From Tritrichomonas musculus (Eukaryota; Parabasalia; Tritrichomonadida; Tritrichomonadidae), in contig JAPFFF010000021.1 in NCBI GenBank assembly GCA_039105265.1, positions 434,001 to 498,000 on the forward strand: a stretch of DNA of 64,000 nucleotides. The letters run 5' to 3'. Made by a program: the position numbers and the translations under genes. The number at the start of each line of letters is the position of its first letter. Position 1 is the stretch's first letter. The notes under the pieces are model-generated. The model was not told where the DNA came from. It saw only the letters and a program-made list of their open reading frames with translations, and searched no databases. Of the stretch, positions 57,072-64,000 are shown piece by piece.

Positions 57072-60000
57072 ATGCGCTCTTTTTTTCACAAAGACTTTCA
57101 TTTTCAACATAAATACCCGCTGAAAGTGTGGAGCGCTGGAATTATTGAAGATATTCCATATTTGGTTTCTTTTGATGGGGCAACTCTTCGCCAAATTAAC
57201 TTATTCACAAAAAAAGTAACACATTCAATCGATTATCATCATTTGAATGCATTTTCAATTTGTCTTTACATGTCAACTAATATTTATAAATATGAAAATC
57301 TTTTTTTACTTGTTAAAAATCAGCGCTTGATAGAAATTTATGACTATTCATTAAAGCATATTACACAATTTGATTATGATACTGGTTCAGCAATTATTGC
57401 TGTTCATTGGCATAAACCAACTGACCGCCTATTTACTTGCGGAACAAATGGTTGGCTTCGCTGCTTTCGTATTACTACACAACACAAAGTTACCGAATTT
57501 GTTGCTAAGTGGGATTTACTATGGGAGATTCGAAGCACGTCTGATTGGATTGTTTCATTAGCACATGATGATTTCACTCAAATATTATATGGAGCTGTTG
57601 AAGATTCTATTTTTGCGTGGGATTTGAACACAGGCGATTTTAAGTATCGATTACCTCAAATGCACAATAAATTTAAAATATGCCAAGTAGATGTTGATCC
57701 AGAATCATCAGTTGTAATAACATCTGGACAAGATGGTTATATTCGAACATGGGATATCAAAGAGCTAGAATGCAAAAACTTGAATTCTTTTGAGGTCGCA
57801 CCTGAAGGCCATGTATCATTTTATATGATTGGCCGACAAATTGTTACGATTGGAAAAGATCGGATCATAAAATTTTTTGGAATTAGCGATTCTACACTTC
57901 GATGTTCAGTTCCATTAGCTGATCCTACTCAAAAAGTTAATCTAGATGAAGTTGTTAATCCTCCACTCGTAGTTCTTGTTACAGAAAAAGGTAGTATTTG
58001 TATTACTTCGTATAAAGAACAAATACAAACTGCTGTTCTTTATTCGGCGCCAGAAGAAATTTTGTCAACAGATTCAACGATAAGTTCGATGGATTTTGAC
58101 AATAAGGAAAACAATTTATTATGTTTATGCTCCAATAATTTCATTGTTGCATCACATGAGAAAGGAAAATCAACAACAATTGATCTCGATGTTCCAAATA
58201 CGAATGCTTGTAAACGTTGTTGCGTAAGTGAAGTTTTGTGCTTCATTGTAAGCGGTGACATTTTATATGCTGGTTTTAAGAATGGATCTGTTAAATGTAT
58301 CAATTTACGAAAAAAAGAATGTATCATGCTTGATCAAGTTCCTCTTGATGAACCAATCGACTATATAACGATTATTCATGGACTTTTTCTTTTCAATCAT
58401 CCAACTTGTGGTGAAGTTGCTCCAATAAAAACATCAAACAATACACCATTTATTGTTTGCTACACGTGCAAAGGAAACATAAATGTTTGGTGTGCAAGAT
58501 GCCATACGCATCTTCTTACATTTGAAATTGGTAAGAAACCAATCACTTGTATGAAACTTGTCCCTGAAAAATCTTTGATTTTAATTTCTGCTCAAAAGAC
58601 GTTAACAATCTATCGTATTAATGCATATGATTTTATTCCTCTTGGTGAAATAGCAACAAGTGGAAATCAATTCATTACTTCATTCGAATTGACTCATGAT
58701 ATGGAATTAATTGCAGGGACGAGTTCAGGGGAGATCATGATTTTACAGATTGAAGAAACTAAAGATGAATTCCATTTTACTGTGAAACATCATATTGCTT
58801 TTGAGGCTGGCATTTTCAAAGTTCATTTCAATTCTATCATCGGAAAACCAGTTATTTGCCTTAAAAATGGAACCTTAATTGGTATGAATCAAAAGACTGC
58901 CAAAATTATTTCAAGATCAAATAATGTTGACGCAGAACCTTTAACAGCAGTTTATTTTAAATATAATGAAAATGAATATAAAGTTGGAGCTTATTTGGCC
59001 TTCGGATCGAGGATTCATTTTGCTACTGTTGAAACATATGAAGAGCCAGTAGTTGTAAAAGAAGAGGAAGAGGAAGAAGAAGAACAGAAGAAAGAAGAAG
59101 AAAACGATGATAATGAAGATAAAGCAGAAAGAATTATTAAATATTATGAAGAATCTCAACTTAATATATCGAGATTATTATTATTAAGCCAAAAAGAAAA
59201 ATCAAAGAAAAAACGTAAAGAATATATCCCTGAAATGGAATCATCAGCAAAACCTCAAACTCAAGAACCTGTTCCTGATAAAAGAATCACAACTCAAAAA
59301 TCTAAATTAACATACAATGAAGTTATGGCAAAAAATAGAAATGCTATTCAAGAAGCTCTTGGTCAGTTTAATTACTCACGACCATCGTCAGCTTCAAAAA
59401 TTTCAAAGAAACCATCATATTCCAAATTTAGTTCAGAAAATAGTCAGAGTAGCCGATCAAACTACGATGACAATCAATTGAGCTTAGTAGTTACTCCTTT
59501 CTTTTACACTGATCTTCCAGAAAATTCGCGAGTAATGGTTCCTCATCCAAAGAAATTATCTCAACGATCTGCTAGTGAAACAGAAACCGAAACAGAAACC
59601 GACATAGAAGAAGAAACAAAATCCAAATCATCGATTTCTAGTCAAAGAACCAAACGAAACAATTTAACAGTTACTGAAAAATCACTTGTTTATGATGAGC
59701 GACTAGAAAACGGTTTTCAAGCCATTATTGATGAGAATGAAAACGTTGAAAGAACAACACCTGATTACATTCCACCTGGTGGACGTTTTGTTCTGACCAA
59801 GCTTAGGAAAGAACCAGTGAAAGCACCAACGATCATTAAAAAAATTTTCGTTGGTCCTCCTTCATCATCGCGAATTCTTTTTAATGATCCATCTACATTG
59901 AATGGCCTCAACTTTTTCGATCCACGAGGTTTTCAATCTCGTCTAGATGCCGAAAACAGCGAAAGTAGCACAGCTCTCCAATCATCGAAATCAACATCGC

Positions 60001-61814
60001 GAAACGACAACAACAACGAAGAAGAAGAAGAAGGCGAAAAGAACAACGAGGAAGAAACAAATGAAAGCGAGACACAAAGTGACAATCAAAGCGAAGGTGA
60101 AAAAGATATCATTGCAGAATTAACAAGACCAAAGATGACAGATCTCCAAAAGAGAAAATTGCTGAAAAAGAAAAGAGTGTCAATCACTCAAATGATGACT
60201 GCTCCTTCAACGAGATCAAAAACTTCTCAACAGGTCAAAAGAAAAATAACAACAGGACCACTTAATGACGCTCCTTTTAAAGCAAAGCCAATCCTGACGC
60301 CAAAAACACCGACTCCTGCTTTAAAGACGAATTTCTCAAGTTTGAACGATCAAACACCAAGTTCGAGACGTTCAAAAGTCAATAGAGAACCACTCAACAC
60401 GCGTTTCCAAAACAAAAATACAGCAACAACAAGTAATAGCAAACCTCCAATTGTTATTACAAATGCTCATTTAGAACCAAAAGAAAAGATTAATATTGAT
60501 CAAATTCAAATAAAACCAATTCCACAAGATGAAGCAATAAAGAATGCTCAGACACCTCCACCATCACCAAAAAGCACCAGCCCTCGTACGACTACTAGTA
60601 ATGTTACTCCTATTAAAAGTGATAAAGATGATACTAATAAAGAACCAAGTAAAAGTACTGTTAATGATGAAAGTGAGGCTAAAATTACTGATAATACTGA
60701 TTCTAGTACAGAACAAGACAAGTCTAGCGCTAAAAATGAAAATGAATCAAGCGATCAGAGTGAGAATCCCCCACAATCACCGAAGCACGTTCAGTTTGTC
60801 ATTCCTTCGAATAGTCCCAAAGATAGCAAGACTGATATCAATGCTTATGAAGAAGAAATAGAAGTTGAGATGCCAATCATTGATATCAAGCTTCGTCACG
60901 ACATGCATCCACAAAGAAGGCGAAAAGTTAAAGATCAACCAATACATCTTAATACACCAGAATCATATCTTGTTAATTACATAAAAAACAAAATTCCAGA
61001 ACCAGAAAAATACGTTAAGCAGAAGCCAAAAGCACCACCAAGATTAACTCCACGTGATGAATACGAATCAATCAAAGCTCAAATGATGAGTCCAAATCTA
61101 CCAAAGAAACATTCTTCGGATTCATCATCGACAGCTTCTTATGAGAAGATTCACAATAACAGAAAGAAAAAGAAGAAGACCAATTCAAGGTCAAATAGTA
61201 GCGTTATGTCTGAGGCTAGTTCAACCGCTGATTCTTCTGAAAGTAATTTGAAGGAATTGGCTCAAGATGATCAAAATGCTGTTGTTGTTCCTGAGAAAAA
61301 GCCACCAAAACAAGTAGAAACTTTATCAAAAGATGAAGAACAAGCTAGAATCAATCAAGAAAGAAGAAAGAAGATGTTGGCAGGAGGTGATTCAATATTT
61401 GATAGCTTTTTCCATAAACCAAATAATGAAAAAGAAGAAGTTAATAATGAGAAAAAAGAAAGTGAAATAAAAGAAGTGAAGTTTTATTATCCTCAATTAA
61501 AAAATTTACAGAAATTTTGGGAACAGAAGATTATATCTCCTCTTCTTCCTTTCGATTTCGGTGATCCAAATACGGCAAAATATGGTGAAGGTACTGTATT
61601 TGATGATTCAATTGATAAGGTTAATCCAATTCAAGGATTTCACTTGTTTTCTGGTACTGCTAAAGATGGTGTAAATGATTTAGTTAGAAGATTCCAAAAA
61701 ATATCTGCTTTTAATAGTGGTGAAAGAGATAATATAGATGATATTTTTGAAGATGAAACAAAAGACGATATTCTTTTAAATCTTCCATCACATCAGAGGC
61801 GATTAAGTTTTTAA
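57072..61814 (+). CDS. Large WD40 protein with long disordered C-terminal region
   Basis: A 1,580-residue protein. Residues ~1-650 contain WD40-type repeats, probably two seven-bladed propellers. Clear blades include VVITSGQDGYIRTWDIKELE and TDRLFTCGTNGWLRCFRI; later blades (ISAQKTLTIYRI, IAGTSSGEIMILQI) are degenerate. An acidic stretch of Glu/Lys/Asp follows at ~658-690. The region ~700-1470 is Ser/Thr/Pro/Lys-rich and disordered, and a conserved-looking C-terminal block is at ~1475-1580 (FYYPQLKNLQKFWEQKIISPLLPFDFGDPN). The plan resembles large cilia-associated WD-repeat proteins (WDR87/WDR97 group), but this was not established. It probably serves as a scaffold, perhaps in the flagellar apparatus. 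Confidence 0.82.
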   Translation: MRSFFHKDFHFQHKYPLKVWSAGIIEDIPYLVSFDGATLRQINLFTKKVTHSIDYHHLNAFSICLYMSTNIYKYENLFLLVKNQRLIEIYDYSLKHITQFDYDTGSAIIAVHWHKPTDRLFTCGTNGWLRCFRITTQHKVTEFVAKWDLLWEIRSTSDWIVSLAHDDFTQILYGAVEDSIFAWDLNTGDFKYRLPQMHNKFKICQVDVDPESSVVITSGQDGYIRTWDIKELECKNLNSFEVAPEGHVSFYMIGRQIVTIGKDRIIKFFGISDSTLRCSVPLADPTQKVNLDEVVNPPLVVLVTEKGSICITSYKEQIQTAVLYSAPEEILSTDSTISSMDFDNKENNLLCLCSNNFIVASHEKGKSTTIDLDVPNTNACKRCCVSEVLCFIVSGDILYAGFKNGSVKCINLRKKECIMLDQVPLDEPIDYITIIHGLFLFNHPTCGEVAPIKTSNNTPFIVCYTCKGNINVWCARCHTHLLTFEIGKKPITCMKLVPEKSLILISAQKTLTIYRINAYDFIPLGEIATSGNQFITSFELTHDMELIAGTSSGEIMILQIEETKDEFHFTVKHHIAFEAGIFKVHFNSIIGKPVICLKNGTLIGMNQKTAKIISRSNNVDAEPLTAVYFKYNENEYKVGAYLAFGSRIHFATVETYEEPVVVKEEEEEEEEQKKEEENDDNEDKAERIIKYYEESQLNISRLLLLSQKEKSKKKRKEYIPEMESSAKPQTQEPVPDKRITTQKSKLTYNEVMAKNRNAIQEALGQFNYSRPSSASKISKKPSYSKFSSENSQSSRSNYDDNQLSLVVTPFFYTDLPENSRVMVPHPKKLSQRSASETETETETDIEEETKSKSSISSQRTKRNNLTVTEKSLVYDERLENGFQAIIDENENVERTTPDYIPPGGRFVLTKLRKEPVKAPTIIKKIFVGPPSSSRILFNDPSTLNGLNFFDPRGFQSRLDAENSESSTALQSSKSTSRNDNNNEEEEEGEKNNEEETNESETQSDNQSEGEKDIIAELTRPKMTDLQKRKLLKKKRVSITQMMTAPSTRSKTSQQVKRKITTGPLNDAPFKAKPILTPKTPTPALKTNFSSLNDQTPSSRRSKVNREPLNTRFQNKNTATTSNSKPPIVITNAHLEPKEKINIDQIQIKPIPQDEAIKNAQTPPPSPKSTSPRTTTSNVTPIKSDKDDTNKEPSKSTVNDESEAKITDNTDSSTEQDKSSAKNENESSDQSENPPQSPKHVQFVIPSNSPKDSKTDINAYEEEIEVEMPIIDIKLRHDMHPQRRRKVKDQPIHLNTPESYLVNYIKNKIPEPEKYVKQKPKAPPRLTPRDEYESIKAQMMSPNLPKKHSSDSSSTASYEKIHNNRKKKKKTNSRSNSSVMSEASSTADSSESNLKELAQDDQNAVVVPEKKPPKQVETLSKDEEQARINQERRKKMLAGGDSIFDSFFHKPNNEKEEVNNEKKESEIKEVKFYYPQLKNLQKFWEQKIISPLLPFDFGDPNTAKYGEGTVFDDSIDKVNPIQGFHLFSGTAKDGVNDLVRRFQKISAFNSGERDNIDDIFEDETKDDILLNLPSHQRRLSF

Positions 61815-62042
61815 TAAATTTGTTTGTATTTTTTTTTTTTTTTATAATATTAGTATGTATATTTATCTAGGTATGGTTAAATTTTTGTTTCGTTGTGGTA
61901 TTTTTTATTTCGAAATTTTCTGATATATTCGTGTCTACAACACGATTATTTTAAATTGAAATTTAGAAAAATTTTTAAATTGCTTGACCAATGTCAATAT
62001 TGAGAGAATATCGATCACGTTAATTCTATAGCCAAAAATTTT

Positions 62043-62047
62043 TCATT
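62043..62047 (+). promoter_or_regulatory. Initiator-like element of the TyrRS gene
   Basis: TCATT, 8-12 bases before the ATG, fits TCA-Py-(T/A). Confidence 0.4.
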
Positions 62048-62054
62048 TTTCAAG

Positions 62055-63080
62055 ATGTCTCTTTCAGTAGAAGAACGTAAAGCATTATTAAAGTCATTTA
62101 CAGAAGATGCTCAAGGAGAAGAAAGACTCGACGAATTTTTATCAACACATGATCATTTTCTTGCTTATAATGGATTCGAACCAAGTGGTAGAATGCATAT
62201 TGCACAAGCAATGATGACTGCCATCAATACAAACGCTATCATAAAGGCAGGCGGCACTATGATTCTTTATATTGCAGATATCTTTGCTAAACTTAATCAT
62301 AAAATGGGTGGAGATATCAACAAAATTCATGAAGTTGGTCAATATTTCATCGAAGTTTTTAAGGCATGCGGTATGGATTTAGATCACGTTAGATTTATCT
62401 GGTCAACTGAATTTATTCGTGAACATTGCACAGAATATTTCGAACTTGTCAATGACATTGCCGAATTTTCATCATTAAACAGAATTTCTCGAACTGTTCA
62501 AATTATGGGCCGTAAAGAAGGCGACAATTTATCTCTTTCACAATTAATTTATCCATGCATGCAAGCAACAGACGTTTTCCTTCTCGATGTTGATATTTGC
62601 CAACTTGGTGTTGACCAGAGAAAAGTTAATATGCTTGCTATCGAATTTGCAAACGAAACAAACAGGAAAAAGCCTATTATATTATCTCATCACATGCTTA
62701 TGGGCTTAAAAGGAAAAGCAGTTAAAATGAGTAAAAGTGATCCAGATGGAGCAATATTTATTGAAGATACAAGAGAAGATATTATTCGTAAAATAGGAAA
62801 AGCAGTTTGTCCACCAGAGCCTAATGATAATCCACTTTTCGAATATCTTAAGCATATTATTATTAAGAAGATTTCACCTCTTACTTTGTGCGGCAAAACT
62901 TACAATAATATTGATGAAATTGAAGCAAACTTTGCCGAAATTATTTCAAACGAGGCCCAATTCAGAACTGATATTTCAAATTATGTTGACCAAATCATTC
63001 AACCAGTTCGTGATCACTTTGAGCAACCAGGACTCAAAGAACTCTTACAAAGAGTTGAATCATATAGAGTTACAAAATAA
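62055..63080 (+). CDS. YARS: Tyrosyl-tRNA synthetase, archaeal/eukaryotic type
   Basis: A 341-residue class I aminoacyl-tRNA synthetase that charges tRNA-Tyr in the cytosol. The N-terminal pocket motif AYNGFEPSGRMHIAQ contains the HIGH equivalent (HIAQ). LSQLIYPCMQATDVFLLDVDICQLGVDQRKVNM is the conserved TyrRS tyrosine/ATP region of the eukaryotic type, and KMSKSDPDGAIFIEDT gives the KMSKS loop at residues ~224-228. The C-terminal ~90 residues are the helical anticodon-recognition domain (FRTDISNYVDQIIQPVRDHF). There is no EMAP II-like extension as in animals; length matches archaeal and protist enzymes. TrpRS is excluded by the YxGxEPSG and LGVDQR motifs. The stop reads TAAA. Confidence 0.96.
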   Translation: MSLSVEERKALLKSFTEDAQGEERLDEFLSTHDHFLAYNGFEPSGRMHIAQAMMTAINTNAIIKAGGTMILYIADIFAKLNHKMGGDINKIHEVGQYFIEVFKACGMDLDHVRFIWSTEFIREHCTEYFELVNDIAEFSSLNRISRTVQIMGRKEGDNLSLSQLIYPCMQATDVFLLDVDICQLGVDQRKVNMLAIEFANETNRKKPIILSHHMLMGLKGKAVKMSKSDPDGAIFIEDTREDIIRKIGKAVCPPEPNDNPLFEYLKHIIIKKISPLTLCGKTYNNIDEIEANFAEIISNEAQFRTDISNYVDQIIQPVRDHFEQPGLKELLQRVESYRVTK

Positions 63081-63478
63081 ATTCCTATTTTTTAAAGTTT
63101 TTTTAAAGTTCAAAATAACTACTTAGCCGTGCTCTTTCATTTGCTATTTTTTTTTTTTTTTTTTTTTTTAATAACGATTACTGACTTGTTATTTGAGTTC
63201 GAATAACAAGAGATTATTTTAAATGAAATTCCAAATTTAATCGATACAGTTTTTTCTTTGTGTATATCAATCCATTAAATTTTTAACTTTCGTTATATCA
63301 GATCTAAATTATGAGAGCTCATCTATAATTTATTGTTAAATATAAATTTATAAATGTCTTATTAATCTTACCATAAATCAAAAATAAAATAAGACATTTA
63401 TTCATAATAATTTTATTCTAATTATCTAATAATTTACAAATAATAAATTACAAAACAAAAATGATTTTTTCCACCAAA
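63081..63478. other. Convergent spacer with T tract
   Basis: Starts with a ~23-base T tract (about 63147-63169), about 65 bases after the TyrRS stop; otherwise AT-rich with no gene. Confidence 0.5.
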
Positions 63479-63988
63479 TTATGCAGATGATTGACTAGAA
63501 GCAATTTCATCTTTAAACTTTGCAGATATTTGCTCGAATGTGCATTGCTGAACATTGATAGACAATGGTTTGCAGAGTTCAACGTACATTCTCACAGCAT
63601 CGCCCAAAAGAACATCAATACCTTCTTTCAAAGCAAAATATACGTTTGGAAACTTTTTAACAATAATGATAATCACATCATCTGAATTTTCACCTTTCCA
63701 TGTTTCAATGAATGTACCTAGAACAAATCTCCATGTTGTTGGTGGACAAAGAGCGAAAAATTCTGCGCTAAAAGCGTCAAATTCATTTTTATTACATAAA
63801 TTTAAGTTCCCAAATCTTCCTAAAGGAATGAAAACGTTATTTGATACAATCTGATTTTTCTTCTTTGATGAATTTGTAGAATTTGAAAATATATTTGAAT
63901 TTGAGCCATTTGGGCTATTTGAATTACTAGCAGAGAGGTTTTGATACATTTTAATTAATGGCTTCATATTATCATATTCTTGCTTCAT
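63479..63988 (-). CDS. Unknown protein, truncated at the window edge
   Basis: An open frame of 169 residues from the ATG at 63988, but it stays open to the window edge (LVEK precedes the Met), so the true start is probably outside. A Ser/Asn-rich linker (residues 18-46) precedes a globular-looking C-terminal half with WRFVLGTFIETWKGENSDDVIIIIVKKFPNVYFALKEGIDVLL. The family is not recognised. No membrane segment. Confidence 0.65.
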   Translation of the reverse strand: MKQEYDNMKPLIKMYQNLSASNSNSPNGSNSNIFSNSTNSSKKKNQIVSNNVFIPLGRFGNLNLCNKNEFDAFSAEFFALCPPTTWRFVLGTFIETWKGENSDDVIIIIVKKFPNVYFALKEGIDVLLGDAVRMYVELCKPLSINVQQCTFEQISAKFKDEIASSQSSA

Positions 63989-64000
63989 TTTTTCAACAAG

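Overview
The window looks like a nuclear contig from a parabasalid protist, most likely of the Tritrichomonas/Trichomonas type. It is very AT-rich, protein genes are long and read without introns, and several starts are preceded within about 20 bases by TCA-pyrimidine-T/A motifs like the trichomonad Initiator. Gene content also fits: many protein kinases and pseudokinases, long Sel1-repeat and ankyrin proteins, axonemal proteins, and a mixture of Polinton/Maverick, Tc1/mariner and other DNA transposons. The assignment is inference from composition and content; no marker gene was searched.

Layout. 0-3.4 kb: coiled-coil protein (partial), small cytochrome b5-like protein, AMPK/CAMK-type kinase. 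3.4-8.1 kb: a gene-poor desert holding a 2,068-bp non-autonomous DNA transposon with 17-bp inverted termini and an 8-bp target duplication. 8.1-10.5 kb: a CFAP53-like axonemal coiled-coil protein and a cyclophilin. 11.7-11.9 kb: a long hairpin. 12.0-17.6 kb: a fossil block of Polinton/Maverick type (DNA polymerase B piece, integrase, capsid-like and small ORFs), all on the minus strand, whose far end carries a CRESS-virus-like Rep nuclease gene and a GC-rich stem-loop. 18.3-24.2 kb: CH-domain protein, BAR-like/SH3 protein, CK2 alpha, Polo-like kinase. 25.1-31.6 kb: a 2,178-residue pseudokinase-Sel1-zinc finger protein. 31.9-37.4 kb: small N-myristoylated protein, serpin, DNAJC3-like ER cochaperone, second SH3 protein. 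37.9-40.7 kb: pseudokinase with 18 Sel1 modules. 41.7-44.7 kb: RRM protein, ankyrin protein, small unknown. 45.0-51.1 kb: a transposon cluster (Mutator/Kolobok-like remnant, nearly complete Tc1/mariner, and a TA-flanked element with an unassigned DDE transposase). 51.1-53.0 kb: decayed helicase-like sequence. 53.1-64 kb: SHIPPO/PG-rich repeat protein, myristoylated CaMKK-like kinase, large WD40 protein, tyrosyl-tRNA synthetase, and an edge-truncated unknown gene.

How it works together. Host genes are single-gene transcription units on both strands, with no operon logic. Themes are signalling (five kinases and two kinase-like proteins), cytoskeleton/flagella (CFAP53, SHIPPO, CH domain, perhaps the WD40 protein) and protein quality control (DNAJC3, cyclophilin, Sel1/UBR-like protein). 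The most unusual item is the pairing of a single-stranded-DNA-virus type Rep nuclease, with a candidate origin hairpin, and Polinton-type genes in one compact block. The terminal structures of the 2.07-kb element and of the 3.1-kb TA-flanked element are also well defined by the sequence itself.
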